39,983 nt of DNA from Flavobacteriales bacterium TMED191 (GTDB taxonomy: Bacteria; Bacteroidota; Bacteroidia; Flavobacteriales; TMED113): positions 1-39,983 of the forward strand of contig NHIO02000057.1 of NCBI GenBank assembly GCA_002171975.2, in the 5' to 3' direction. The translations under genes and the position numbers were made by a program. The notes under the pieces were generated by a model, which did not search any database, was not told the origin of the DNA, and saw only the letters and a list, made by a program, of their open reading frames with translations. Shown in pieces: positions 31,740 through 39,983 of the stretch; position 1 is the first letter of the stretch, and the number at the start of each line of letters is the position of its first letter.

Positions 31740-34625
31740 ATGCTTCCTGATACAGATTTTATAAATAGACATATTGGTCCTAGAAAGAAAGATACACTTG
31801 AAATGTTAAAAATTATTGGCATTGAAAGTATTGATGAGTTAATTAGTAAAACAATCCCAAAAAATATATTGATGAAAAATATATTTGATGTTGGTGAGCC
31901 TATGAGTGAAGCTCGTTATGTTGAACACATTCAGCAACTAGGAAGAAAAAATAAAATATATAAAAGTTACATAGGTCTAGGATATTACAACAATATACTC
32001 CCTGGAGTCATTCAACGAAATATTTTAGAAAATCCAGGATGGTATACTGCATATACTCCATATCAGGCCGAAATTTCCCAAGGAAGATTAGAAGCACTAT
32101 TTAATTTTCAAACAGTAATAACTGAATTAACAGCTCTACCAATTACTAATGCGTCTCTACTTGATGAAGCTACCTCTGCAGCAGAAGCAATGACTATGAG
32201 CTATCAGTGTCGAAGTAATAAGAAAAAACAAGCAAACGCTAATATATTTTTAATATCTGACAATTGTTTTCCACAAACTATTGATGTTATTAAAACCAGA
32301 GCGTCATCTTTAGACATTGAACTTAAAATAGTTAATCATAAAGATTTTGTTTTTGAAAAAGAAGTTTTTGGAGCAATCATTCAATACCCTGGCAAATATG
32401 GAGAAATCAACGATTACTCATCATTAATTAAAGAAGCAAATGATAATGATTGTTTAATTACTGTAGCAGCAGATTTATTAAGCTTAACAATACTCAAGCC
32501 ACCTGGAGAATTAGGAGCTGATATTGTGGTGGGCTCCTCACAAAGATTCGGTATTCCGTTAGGTTATGGTGGTCCACATGCAGCTTATTTTGCAACAACT
32601 GAAAGGTTTAAAAGAAACATACCAGGGCGTATTATTGGCGTTTCTCATGATATTGATGGGAAAAAAGCCTACAGAATGGCACTACAAACAAGAGAACAAC
32701 ATATTCGTAGAGAAAAAGCAACTTCAAATATATGTACCTCTCAAGTTTTACTTGCAGTTATGGCTGGAATGTATGCAGTATATCATGGACCTGAAAAACT
32801 CAGTAAAATTGCGCAAAATATTCATCACCACAGTTTTATTCTATCTTCTGCTTTAAAAGCAATTGGATATGAACAAATAAATAATACATTTTTTGACACA
32901 TTATTAATTAACACTGATGACATATCTACAAAAAATATAAAAGTCTACGCTGAAGATGCAAAGATGAATTTTAACTATATAAATGACTCTTTAATTTCAA
33001 TAAGTATTGATGAAAAAGATGACATACATAATATTGAAAAAATTATTAAAGTTTTTGCTAGAGCAAAAAATCATACTGACTTTTATAAAATTTTGCAAAA
33101 CATAATTAAAGATAATTTGAACGAAAATTATCAAGGAATTCCAAAAAATTTAATTAGAAAATCTCACTTTTTACAGTATGAAGTATTTAATTCTTATCAT
33201 TCTGAAACAGAATTAATGAGATATATAAAATCTCTTGAAAATAAAGACTTATCACTAACACACTCTATGATTCCTTTAGGTTCATGTACTATGAAATTGA
33301 ATGCTGCTGTTGAATTATTTTCACTTAGTTCTACTGACTTCTCAAATATTCATCCTTTTGCTCCATTGAATCAAGCAAGAGGATACCATATAGTTTTTGA
33401 TGAACTTGAGAAAGCATTATGTAAAATTACTGGACTAGCAGCTGTTTCACTACAACCTAATTCAGGCGCACAAGGTGAATATGCAGGGCTAATGGTAATT
33501 AAAAAATACCACGAATCAAATAAAGACATTAACCGAAATATTTGTTTAATTCCCTCATCAGCCCATGGAACAAATCCTGCAAGCGCTATAATGGCAGGAA
33601 TGAAAGTTGTAATTGTACAATGTGATACCCAGGGAAATATTGACATTAATGATCTTTCCTCCAAAATTGAAACTCATTCAAATAATATTGCAGCCTTAAT
33701 GATAACATATCCTTCAACACACGGAGTGTTTGAAGAAAACATAATTCATATAACCGATCTTATTCATAATGCCGGAGGTCAAGTATATATGGATGGAGCA
33801 AATATGAATGCCCAAGTTGGATTAACCAATCCAAAATTAATTGGCTGTGATGTATGTCATTTAAATCTACATAAAACTTTTGCAATCCCTCATGGAGGGG
33901 GAGGACCTGGAATGGGACCTATTGCAGTTGCAGAACACTTAAAAGAATTCTTACCTAAAAGTGCCATTATTGATTACGGAGGAAAAAATGGTATTTCTTC
34001 AATATCAGCAAGCCCCTGGGGAAGTGGTTTAATACTAACAATATCATATGCATATATAAAACTATTAGGAAGTATCGGTTTAAAAAAATCTACTGAAATA
34101 GCAATATTAAATGCTAATTATTTAAAATTTAAACTGGAAAAAGATTTTAAAATTTTATACCAAGGAAAAAATAATACTGTGGCTCATGAAATGATTATTG
34201 ACTGCAGAGAGTTTAATGATAAAAACATTAATGTAACAGATTTAGCTAAAAGGCTCATGGATTATGGTTTTCATGCTCCAACTGTTTCATGGCCTGTACC
34301 TGGAACAATGATGATTGAACCTACTGAAAGTGAAAGCAAATATGCACTAGATAGTTTTTGTGAAGCTATGCTCCAGATAAAAAAAGAGATAGATAAATCT
34401 AATTCTGATGACAATTTATTAAAAAATGCACCACATACTCTAGAAATGTTAGTTAATAAATGGAACTATCCCTACTCAAGAGCCGAAGCAGTATTCCCAA
34501 TATCATATGTAAAAGAACGTAAATATTGGCCTACTGTTCGACGTATTAATGAGGTGCATGGTGATAGAAACTTGATATGTTCATGTGCCTCAATAGAAGA
34601 ATATGAAGAAAAAACAGTGGATTAA
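31740..34625 (+). CDS. gcvP: Glycine dehydrogenase (decarboxylating), P-protein
   Basis: 961 residues, the single-chain form with both halves fused. N-terminus FINRHIGP is typical. The N-terminal half has the inactive-type SLLDEATSAAEAM block; the C-terminal half has SLQPNSGAQGEYAG, SAHGTNPASA, and the PLP lysine Lys712 in HLNLHKTFAIPHGGGGPG. It decarboxylates glycine and passes aminomethyl to lipoyl GcvH. gcvT and gcvH are not adjacent; lpdA at 18 kb may supply the L-protein. No glycine-riboswitch-like structure is visible in the short upstream region. Length and motifs are complete. Confidence 0.97.
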   Translation: MLPDTDFINRHIGPRKKDTLEMLKIIGIESIDELISKTIPKNILMKNIFDVGEPMSEARYVEHIQQLGRKNKIYKSYIGLGYYNNILPGVIQRNILENPGWYTAYTPYQAEISQGRLEALFNFQTVITELTALPITNASLLDEATSAAEAMTMSYQCRSNKKKQANANIFLISDNCFPQTIDVIKTRASSLDIELKIVNHKDFVFEKEVFGAIIQYPGKYGEINDYSSLIKEANDNDCLITVAADLLSLTILKPPGELGADIVVGSSQRFGIPLGYGGPHAAYFATTERFKRNIPGRIIGVSHDIDGKKAYRMALQTREQHIRREKATSNICTSQVLLAVMAGMYAVYHGPEKLSKIAQNIHHHSFILSSALKAIGYEQINNTFFDTLLINTDDISTKNIKVYAEDAKMNFNYINDSLISISIDEKDDIHNIEKIIKVFARAKNHTDFYKILQNIIKDNLNENYQGIPKNLIRKSHFLQYEVFNSYHSETELMRYIKSLENKDLSLTHSMIPLGSCTMKLNAAVELFSLSSTDFSNIHPFAPLNQARGYHIVFDELEKALCKITGLAAVSLQPNSGAQGEYAGLMVIKKYHESNKDINRNICLIPSSAHGTNPASAIMAGMKVVIVQCDTQGNIDINDLSSKIETHSNNIAALMITYPSTHGVFEENIIHITDLIHNAGGQVYMDGANMNAQVGLTNPKLIGCDVCHLNLHKTFAIPHGGGGPGMGPIAVAEHLKEFLPKSAIIDYGGKNGISSISASPWGSGLILTISYAYIKLLGSIGLKKSTEIAILNANYLKFKLEKDFKILYQGKNNTVAHEMIIDCREFNDKNINVTDLAKRLMDYGFHAPTVSWPVPGTMMIEPTESESKYALDSFCEAMLQIKKEIDKSNSDDNLLKNAPHTLEMLVNKWNYPYSRAEAVFPISYVKERKYWPTVRRINEVHGDRNLICSCASIEEYEEKTVD

Positions 34626-34649
34626 GATAATAAATCAATAAAAAAGTCG

Positions 34650-34683
34650 TATCTTTAGCGTCCCCCTTCTCTCGAGGAGAGGA
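34650..34683 (+). promoter_or_regulatory. Probable promoter -7 box and leader hairpin of the 647-aa T9SS gene
   Basis: TATCTTTA (34650-34657) is one base off TAnnTTTG; transcription would start near 34662. The leader then opens with a GC-rich hairpin: TTCTCTC (34667-34673) and GAGAGGA-type partner (34677-34683), 7 pairs with one G-U, loop GAG. The rest of the leader is A-rich with no Shine-Dalgarno site. No TTG -33 box is seen. Confidence 0.45.
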
Positions 34684-34725
34684 ATCTTAAGACATTTTAA
34701 ATTATTAACAACTAAAACAAACAAT

Positions 34726-36669
34726 ATGAAAAGAATTTTTACTTTATTATTATCTTTTTTAGCATTATCGTTTTCATTTGCACAATCTAATGCAAATATA
34801 AAAGTTAAGCGAAATGCCAAAGAAGCTCCAATTAAATTAGTGCAAACAGATGTTAACATAGAGCCAAGATCTGTAGATTGTATTTGGGAAAGCGATTTTT
34901 CCAATGCTGCTGACTGGAATATTGCTCATGATGTATCAGACTGCTCTTTAGATTGGGAAATTGGACAAAACCTAGAATGTAGCGGATCATATCCAATTGC
35001 GGCAGTTGAATCTGCGAATGGTTATTATGCTATGCTTGACTCTGACGCATATGGAGGAGAAGAAGGTGGAACAGAAGTGGAAGACTCATGGTTAACTATG
35101 GCAAGTCCTGTTGACTGTTCTACATTTGATAATGTTATTGTAGAATTTGATACATGGTATAGAAGCTACAATAGTGAAAAATGTTTTTTAGTCGTTAGTA
35201 CTGATGGAACCTTTCCTGAGGACTTAACACCATCAACAGAAGAAGATCCTGCTAGTGGTATTTATGAAATTTTTCCTGAAATATCTACTGTAGATGTTGG
35301 TGGTTCTCCTGCAACCAATCCTGCTACTAGAAGAATTAATATTTCAGAGGCTGCAGGTGGACAGTCTCAAGTATGGGTCCGATTTAATTGGGTTGGAACT
35401 TGGGGATATGCATGGTTTATAGACAGAGTTTGTGTTGCTCAACAGCCTGCTGATGACATCACACTATCATACGGATTAGTCAGTCATAACGGTACTGGCG
35501 AAGAATATGGTAGAGTGCCTCTTTCACAATTAGGAGATGGAGCATACACTGGCGGAAGCGTATATAACTTTGGAGTAAATGATGCAACTGATGTTGATTT
35601 ATCAATGGAAGTTACAGACGCTACTGGTTATCCTGTAACATCACAATCTGGATATTCAATGTATGGACTAGATGCAGATGGATTCTTAGATATGACCACT
35701 ACTATTAGTGGACCTATTGCTAGCGATGTAAGTGTTTATTTTGAAGATATGACACCAATGAGTAGTGTTCCTGAAGGAATATACACTGCAACATTCTCAG
35801 CATCTTCAGATGGAGACTCTAATGGTGGAGAATACTTTGGAGATAATACAGCTACAAGAGAATTTGAACTAACAAATGGATTATATTCAACTGATGGTCT
35901 AGGTGTTTACTCAAATCCTTCAATAAATAGATTAGGTACGGGTTCATTTACTGATGCTACTGACGGATTTATGATGATGTCATACTATGATATATCTGCA
36001 ACTACAACAATAGGTGGTGTTTGGATTGGTTTAGACTCTTATGCATATGAAACACCCGCAACTGTAGCAGGGGGAGAACTTGTTGTAGCTCTTAGAGATA
36101 CAACTCTGATATCAGCTGAAACTTTCGATCCAGGTAACGTTATTGAATCAAGTGACTTCTACTTAGTAACTCAAGAGGATATTGACAATGGATATGTAGT
36201 TGTACCATTTAGTGAAAATATCACACTAAATCCAAATGCATACTTTGTATCTGTCGAAATGTATAGTAACGGAAATGCGACTGATATATATATATTAGAT
36301 GACGAAACAATTCCTCAGCCTTTCTATATGAGCATGATTTATATTCCAGGTGATGCCGCATATTCAAATGGAACCGCAGCAGCAATTAGAATGATTACTG
36401 GAGATGCCGTATCTGAAATTATTAGTCTAAACGAAAATAATTTAGATTTAAATATTTACCCAAATCCATCTAATGGAAATGTAAATATTGAAATAGATGA
36501 GAACGGTGACTACTTAGTCCAAATAAACGATGTTGTAGGTAAAAATATATATAGAAATAACATTAATAATAACACTTCATTGAATCTGGAGGGTTTAAAT
36601 AAAGGTATATATTTTGTAACTATTTCTAACGAAGAAAAATCAAATACAACTAAATTAATTATCGAATAG
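34726..36669 (+). CDS. Secreted T9SS-sorted beta-sandwich protein
   Basis: 647 residues. Signal peptide 1-20 (LALSFSFAQ). Residues ~45-240 resemble a jelly-roll domain (CIWESDFSNAADW, EDSWLTMASPVDC, VWVRFNW, and WFIDRVCV), as in MAM-like or choice-of-anchor-J domains of surface proteins. Middle ~250-560 is Thr/Ser/Asp-rich and unassigned. The last ~75 residues are a type A sorting domain (LNIYPNPSNGNV, INDVVGKNIY, GLNKGIYFVTI). It is more GC-rich than its neighbours and has a promoter-like TATCTTTA and an A-rich leader, suggesting strong expression. A bidirectional terminator follows. Ligand unknown. Confidence 0.85.
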   Translation: MKRIFTLLLSFLALSFSFAQSNANIKVKRNAKEAPIKLVQTDVNIEPRSVDCIWESDFSNAADWNIAHDVSDCSLDWEIGQNLECSGSYPIAAVESANGYYAMLDSDAYGGEEGGTEVEDSWLTMASPVDCSTFDNVIVEFDTWYRSYNSEKCFLVVSTDGTFPEDLTPSTEEDPASGIYEIFPEISTVDVGGSPATNPATRRINISEAAGGQSQVWVRFNWVGTWGYAWFIDRVCVAQQPADDITLSYGLVSHNGTGEEYGRVPLSQLGDGAYTGGSVYNFGVNDATDVDLSMEVTDATGYPVTSQSGYSMYGLDADGFLDMTTTISGPIASDVSVYFEDMTPMSSVPEGIYTATFSASSDGDSNGGEYFGDNTATREFELTNGLYSTDGLGVYSNPSINRLGTGSFTDATDGFMMMSYYDISATTTIGGVWIGLDSYAYETPATVAGGELVVALRDTTLISAETFDPGNVIESSDFYLVTQEDIDNGYVVVPFSENITLNPNAYFVSVEMYSNGNATDIYILDDETIPQPFYMSMIYIPGDAAYSNGTAAAIRMITGDAVSEIISLNENNLDLNIYPNPSNGNVNIEIDENGDYLVQINDVVGKNIYRNNINNNTSLNLEGLNKGIYFVTISNEEKSNTTKLIIE

Positions 36670-36696
36670 ATATTTATATCTATAAGATGCAAAACT

Positions 36697-36726
36697 AAAA
36701 AAGCCCAGAATTTCTGGGCTTTTTTT
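36697..36726. terminator. Bidirectional Rho-independent terminator
   Basis: Stem GCCCAGA (36703-36709) and TCTGGGC (36713-36719) with a 3-nt loop, flanked by an A-run on the left (36697-36702) and a T-run on the right (36720-36726). It serves the plus-strand T9SS gene ending at 36669, and by symmetry the minus-strand mlaF-like gene ending at 36753. It is the most GC-rich hairpin in the window. Confidence 0.9.
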
Positions 36727-36752
36727 AATAATCAAAATAAATAGTATTACTA

Positions 36753-37487
36753 CTACAATAATAACTTAGAGGAAGATTTAAATTCACACAACTCCTTATT
36801 ATTAGAACTTAAAAAATTCTCTTTATTACCCTCCCATTTTTTACTTCCATCCTTAATAAAAACAATATTATCACCTATATCCATAACTGAATTCATGTCA
36901 TGTGTATTAATAACAGTCGTAATATTGTTTTCATATGTAATTTCCTTTAATAAATTGTCTATAACTATTGCCGTTGTAGGATCTAGACCTGAATTAGGCT
37001 CATCGCAAAATAAATATTTTGGATTTAATGATATTGCTCTTGCAATAGCAACTCTTTTCTGCATACCACCACTAAGTTCAGAGGGGAACATATCATGCGC
37101 ACCTTTAAGGTCAACTCTATTTAAACAAAAATCTACTCTTTTGCTCATATCTTTTAAAGACATCTTTTCGGACATTAACAATGGAAACATAACATTATCA
37201 AAAACACTCATTGAATCAAACAATGCACTTGCTTGAAAAACCATACCCATCTCTTTTCTTATTTGTTTTCTTTGATTATCATTAATGGAATTAAAACTTC
37301 TTCTATCAAAGAAAATTGATCCAGAGTCAACTTCGTGCAAACCTAACATACATTTAATTGCAACGGTTTTACCCGATCCACTTCGGCCTATAATTAGGTT
37401 GATTTTTCCGGATTCAAAATTGGAAGAAAAATTATTCAAAACAACTTTTTCTCCAAAAGATTTATTTATAGCATCAACCTTAATCAT
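36753..37487 (-). CDS. mlaF: MlaF-like ABC transporter ATPase
   Basis: 244 residues. Walker A GRSGSGKTVAIKCMLG, signature LSGGMQKRVAIARAI, Walker B YLFCDEPNSGLDP, H-loop INTHDMNSVM. The SGGMQKRVA and EPNSGLDPTTA motifs are those of the Mla/Mkl group, which moves phospholipids between the outer and inner membranes. The permease gene (mlaE-like) lies directly upstream with a 6-nt gap. An MCE-domain partner is not in this window, as the minus-strand run ends here. The bidirectional terminator at 36.7 kb follows. Confidence 0.9.
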   Translation of the reverse strand: MIKVDAINKSFGEKVVLNNFSSNFESGKINLIIGRSGSGKTVAIKCMLGLHEVDSGSIFFDRRSFNSINDNQRKQIRKEMGMVFQASALFDSMSVFDNVMFPLLMSEKMSLKDMSKRVDFCLNRVDLKGAHDMFPSELSGGMQKRVAIARAISLNPKYLFCDEPNSGLDPTTAIVIDNLLKEITYENNITTVINTHDMNSVMDIGDNIVFIKDGSKKWEGNKENFLSSNNKELCEFKSSSKLLL

Positions 37488-37493
37488 AAAAAC

Positions 37494-38234
37494 TTAATTT
37501 AATAATAAATGAGTGATAAAATAATTACATATAATAATTAAAATACTAGTATAAACAACTCCCCTTGTGCTGGCCTGTCCAACTTCTAATGCTCCACCTT
37601 TAGTAGTATAGCCAAAAAAGGCACAAACGGTAGTTATGATAAAAGCAAAAATCACTGTCTTAATTAATGCATATGCAAGATTAAAAGGAATAAACTCATA
37701 TTGTAAGCCCAACAAAAACTCTTCGGTAGGACAAATTCCAGTTAAATTTCCAGCCAACCAACCACCTACAATACCTAAAGCAATACTAAGAATAATTAAA
37801 AATGGGTTAATAATAATAGTAGCACAAATTTTTGGAAATACTAAAAATGAAGCAGAATTAATGCCCATTACTTCTAAGGCATCTATTTGCTCAGTAACTC
37901 TCATAGTACCTAAAGAAGATGAAATGTGAGAACCTATTTTACCTGCCAACACAAGACTAATCATTGTAGGAGAAAATTCAAGTATAATAGAATCTCTACT
38001 TGCTAAACCAATTAGATAAGTAGGTAACAGTGGGTTTTCCATATTATAAGCAACTTGTAAAGTAACAACTGCGCCTACGAATACTGATATAAATGCAACA
38101 AAACCAATTGAAGACATGCCTAACTCATTGATTTCATGAACAATCCTAGGAAGATAAACTCTTCTTTTTTCAAATCTTGAAAATATCTTTCTAAGAAATA
38201 GAATATATTGTCCTGTAGTAATTAAAAAATGCAT
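37494..38234 (-). CDS. mlaE: MlaE-like ABC transporter permease
   Basis: 246 residues, five or so membrane segments. The family block PTMISLVLAGKIGSHISSSLGTMRVTEQIDALEVMG is clearly present (the EQIDALEVMG signature of MlaE), along with FVGAVVTLQVAYNM before it and FGYTTKGGALEVGQASTRGVV near the C-terminus. It forms the inner-membrane part of the lipid transporter together with the MlaF-like ATPase 6 nt downstream. It starts divergently from the small lipoprotein gene, with 32 nt between the start codons. A plant/TGD1-like alternative exists in the same family, but the bacterial role is the same. Confidence 0.93.
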   Translation of the reverse strand: MHFLITTGQYILFLRKIFSRFEKRRVYLPRIVHEINELGMSSIGFVAFISVFVGAVVTLQVAYNMENPLLPTYLIGLASRDSIILEFSPTMISLVLAGKIGSHISSSLGTMRVTEQIDALEVMGINSASFLVFPKICATIIINPFLIILSIALGIVGGWLAGNLTGICPTEEFLLGLQYEFIPFNLAYALIKTVIFAFIITTVCAFFGYTTKGGALEVGQASTRGVVYTSILIIICNYFITHLLLN

Positions 38235-38266
38235 ATATGAAATAAAAATAGTTATATTTATGTATA

Positions 38267-38407
38267 ATGAAAAAATCTATTTTTATATTTTTTACTTTCA
38301 CTCTATTAACTATACTTGTTTCTTCATGCTATACAACTAGAAAAGACGGTTGTAATTGTCCTGGTTCTAGTCAAAATAATATAGAAACACAAAATATAGA
38401 TTGCTAA
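38267..38407 (+). CDS. Small putative lipoprotein, 46 residues
   Basis: The frame ATG 38267 to TAA 38405-38407 gives MKKSIFIFF, a hydrophobic stretch to LVSSC (lipobox VSSC, Cys21), then a short mature part YTTRKDGCNCPGSSQNNIETQNIDC with three further Cys. Signal peptide, lipobox and the 1-nt spacing to the next ATG (38409) all support a real gene, though it is short. It should be attached to a membrane after cleavage before Cys21. I know of no function. It lies divergent from mlaE and directly before the cytidylyltransferase gene, suggesting cotranscription. Confidence 0.7.
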   Translation: MKKSIFIFFTFTLLTILVSSCYTTRKDGCNCPGSSQNNIETQNIDC

Positions 38408-38408
38408 T

Positions 38409-38831
38409 ATGAAAAAGATTGCCATAATTGTATCAGGATATTTTAATCCACTTCACAAAGGACACTTAGAATATTTTGAAAAAGCAAAATCAAACGGAGA
38501 AGAATTATTTGTAATTGTCAATTCCGATTATCAGAGAGAATTAAAAGGGTCTAAAAAATTTCAAGACGAAAATGAAAGAACACTAATTATCTCACACTTA
38601 AAACTCGTCAATAAAACCATCTTAGCTATTGATAAGGATAGAACTGTTCAAGAAACTATTAAACAAATCCATACTCAATATAGTAATGATTACATGTTAT
38701 TTTTTGCAAATGGAGGTGACCAAAACAACACTACAATTCCTGAAAGGAAAATTTGTAAAAAACTTGGAATAAAATTACTAGATGGACTAGGAGATAAAAT
38801 ACAGTCATCTAGCTGGCTTTTAAAAAAATAA
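38409..38831 (+). CDS. Cytidylyltransferase-fold nucleotidyltransferase
   Basis: 140 residues, the minimum size for this fold. The HxGH motif is HKGH (residues 16-19) after GYFNPLHKG, and the DENERTLIISHLK segment fits the RTxxL region. The FFANGGDQNN segment near the C-terminus matches the place of the (F)xxGxD motif of RfaE2/TagD-like enzymes; the usual ISSS[KR]-type end appears as IQSSSW. It would join a nucleotide to a phosphorylated small molecule (for example glycerol-3-phosphate or a sugar phosphate); the substrate is unknown. It follows the small lipoprotein by one base. Downstream, the convergent T9SS gene ends 11 nt away. Confidence 0.82.
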   Translation: MKKIAIIVSGYFNPLHKGHLEYFEKAKSNGEELFVIVNSDYQRELKGSKKFQDENERTLIISHLKLVNKTILAIDKDRTVQETIKQIHTQYSNDYMLFFANGGDQNNTTIPERKICKKLGIKLLDGLGDKIQSSSWLLKK

Positions 38832-38842
38832 ATTTTAAAGCA

Positions 38843-39983
38843 TTAGTTAATAATAAATAGCCTATTTATATTACTTCCTCGATCAGTAGATAATTTTACT
38901 TGATAAACACCTGGTACATAATCATCAATATTTAAATAAATATTCAACTCATCTGTTGAAAGATATTCTTGATCAAACATAAGTTGTCCAATAGAGTTGA
39001 AAAATCGCAATTGTATGTTATCAATATAATAAGAATTATATTCTATATTTAGAATAGAGGAAGATGGGTTGGGATATAATATAAAATCGAATGGATTATC
39101 CTCGTCTAAACCAATACCATCACAAGCATCACCTACACCATCATTATCAAAGTCTTCTTGATTAGGATTATCAACTTCAGGACAATTATCTACTTCATCA
39201 CACCACTCATCTCCATCTGAATTGTTTAAACAGTTTCCTTCACAATCAACATAAGACTCATTAAGGATGCCATCACCATTAGAGTCAAATAAAAACTCTG
39301 GATATAAATCTTCCGGATAGTCACAAGAACCATCATTTTCTGTTGCAGATGAATCATAATTACATGCATCTAAATCAGTACACCCCTCAATTTCATCATC
39401 ATCACATACACCATCATTGTCAACATCATTATCAACAACATATCCTGTACCATTTGTTGCTCCAGAACAGAAGTCACAACCAAATGCATAGTCACAATTA
39501 CCACTTTCTTCAGTAGCATTTGTATTATAATTACATGCAGAAATATCAGTACAGCCATAAATCTCATCAACATCACATATACCATCACCATCTGGATCAT
39601 TAATTGGATCATCTAAACATGAATCTACATCGTCACATATACCATCACCATCCGCATCATTTGCAGGGTCATTAGGGCAAATATCATCATTATCACAAAT
39701 GCCATCATTATCTAAATCATTATCTAAAATAACACCATTTTCACAAGTTTCACATACACCATCTACGAATATACAAGAACCATCATCAGCTGTTGCAGAC
39801 TCATCGTAATTACAAGCTGTTTGGTTTGTACAACCAAATACTGAACCTATAAATGTGGCACAAGAACCATCATCGGTGTTGGCTAGTGGATTAAATTCTA
39901 AATAATCTGAATCTGTACATCCTAAAACTGTAGTGAAACATGTACCATCATCTGTATTTGCATCTGCATTGTAGTTATCTGCA
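38843..39983 (-). CDS. Calcium-binding-repeat, cysteine-repeat T9SS-sorted protein, 3' part (5' truncated by window edge)
   Basis: The frame is open from the right edge to the TAA at 38843-38845, ~380 residues, without a start in the window. It contains about five GCTD..ACNY....DDGSC repeats (one partial at the edge), interleaved with thrombospondin-type-3-like calcium repeats (DNDGICDNDDICPNDP, DADGDGICDDVD, DPDGDGICDVDE, DNDGVGDACDG). The C-terminal ~80 residues form a type A sorting domain (FILYPNPSSSILNIEY, FFNSIGQLMF, YVPGVYQVKLST). It is presumably a large surface-exposed, calcium-stabilised protein. The cysteine repeats resemble those of the 701-aa gene at 10.8-12.9 kb. Function unknown; adhesion is only a guess. 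Confidence 0.88.
   Translation of the reverse strand, partial: ADNYNADANTDDGTCFTTVLGCTDSDYLEFNPLANTDDGSCATFIGSVFGCTNQTACNYDESATADDGSCIFVDGVCETCENGVILDNDLDNDGICDNDDICPNDPANDADGDGICDDVDSCLDDPINDPDGDGICDVDEIYGCTDISACNYNTNATEESGNCDYAFGCDFCSGATNGTGYVVDNDVDNDGVCDDDEIEGCTDLDACNYDSSATENDGSCDYPEDLYPEFLFDSNGDGILNESYVDCEGNCLNNSDGDEWCDEVDNCPEVDNPNQEDFDNDGVGDACDGIGLDEDNPFDFILYPNPSSSILNIEYNSYYIDNIQLRFFNSIGQLMFDQEYLSTDELNIYLNIDDYVPGVYQVKLSTDRGSNINRLFIIN
39114..39983 (-). repeat. Protein-level tandem repeats: Cys repeats and TSP3-like Ca2+ repeats
   Basis: At DNA level the repeats show as many ACCATCATC / ACCATCACC and TCATCACATAT words on the plus strand, encoding Asp-Gly-Asp and CysAsp runs on the minus strand. 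Cys repeats start at GCTDSDY, GCTNQTA, GCTDISA and GCTDLDA, with one partial copy at the window edge; TSP3-like repeats lie between them. Confidence 0.85.

Noticed and set aside
32566..32856. 96-residue plus-strand frame inside gcvP
   Set aside because: Out-of-frame shadow within an intact P-protein gene.
34635..34904. 89-residue minus-strand frame covering the T9SS gene leader and start
   Set aside because: Antisense to a clear signal peptide; no motif, and it crosses the promoter-like region and hairpin.
39370..39612. 80-residue minus-strand frame very rich in Met and Ile
   Set aside because: It is the out-of-frame reading of GATGATGGT-type codons in the calcium-repeat protein; the overlapping frame with Cys repeats and T9SS domain is the real one.
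39114..39983. Short DNA words repeated many times, at first sight like a CRISPR or satellite
   Set aside because: Spacing is irregular, there are no unique spacers, and the words are codons for Asp/Gly/Cys protein repeats.

Overview
The window looks like ordinary chromosome from an AT-rich (roughly 30% GC by eye), probably marine, member of the Bacteroidetes, most likely Flavobacteriales. The evidence is: four secreted or repeat-rich proteins with type IX secretion (T9SS) C-terminal sorting domains; promoter boxes of the Bacteroidetes TAnnTTTG type; A-rich leaders without clear Shine-Dalgarno sites; and typical Bacteroidetes genes (kmo/kynU, NhaD, an ExbB-ExbD-TonB-FolC cluster, a choice-of-anchor-B beta-propeller). 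There is no insertion sequence, prophage, CRISPR array or rRNA. Genes are very tightly packed, and no gap without a gene exceeds 300 bases.

Layout. 1-1.4 kb: 3' end of a T9SS protein, then a TIGR01777/YfcH-type epimerase. 1.4-2.6 kb (minus): a possible TerB-like protein and an exported HAD acid phosphatase. 2.65-2.85 kb: two valine tRNAs (GAC and UAC) with a terminator-like hairpin between them. 2.9-9.6 kb (minus): anmK, a Glu/Leu/Phe/Val dehydrogenase, nhaD, exbB, exbD, tonB, folC; most of these junctions overlap by 1-4 nt. 9.7-10.8 kb (plus): acyl-CoA dehydrogenase. 10.8-12.9 kb (minus): choice-of-anchor-B T9SS protein with its own promoter. 13-21.2 kb (minus): lnt, lpdA, pabB, tilS, dsbD and a DUF6165-like gene in a closely spaced run ending in a hairpin. 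21.4-21.7 kb (plus): orphan purS behind the best promoter in the window. 21.7-24.2 kb (minus): kdsD, tatC, lptB. 24.2-26.4 kb (plus): recQ. 26.4-27.6 kb (minus): M20 amidohydrolase. 27.6-28.3 kb (plus): MBL-fold hydrolase. 28.2-31.7 kb (minus): UbiA-like membrane protein, kynU, kmo. 31.7-34.6 kb (plus): gcvP. 34.7-36.7 kb (plus): a T9SS protein with a structured leader and a bidirectional terminator. 36.8-38.2 kb (minus): mlaE and mlaF homologues. 38.3-38.8 kb (plus): a 46-aa lipoprotein and a cytidylyltransferase-fold protein. 38.84 kb to the end (minus): 3' part of a calcium-binding-repeat T9SS protein.

Themes. Envelope biogenesis is prominent: kdsD (KDO precursor), lptB (LPS export), lnt (lipoprotein acylation), tatC, the Mla genes, dsbD, TonB/ExbBD and anmK. 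Folate synthesis appears twice (pabB, folC). kynU and kmo are two consecutive steps of tryptophan-to-NAD synthesis. I found no convincing undescribed system. The points most worth a second look are the UbiA-like protein lacking the first Asp-rich motif beside kynU/kmo, the hairpin between the tRNAs, inverted repeats beside the purS and choice-of-anchor-B promoters, the cysteine-repeat module shared by two secreted proteins, and the uncharacterised small genes (DUF6165-like, TerB-like, 46-aa lipoprotein).
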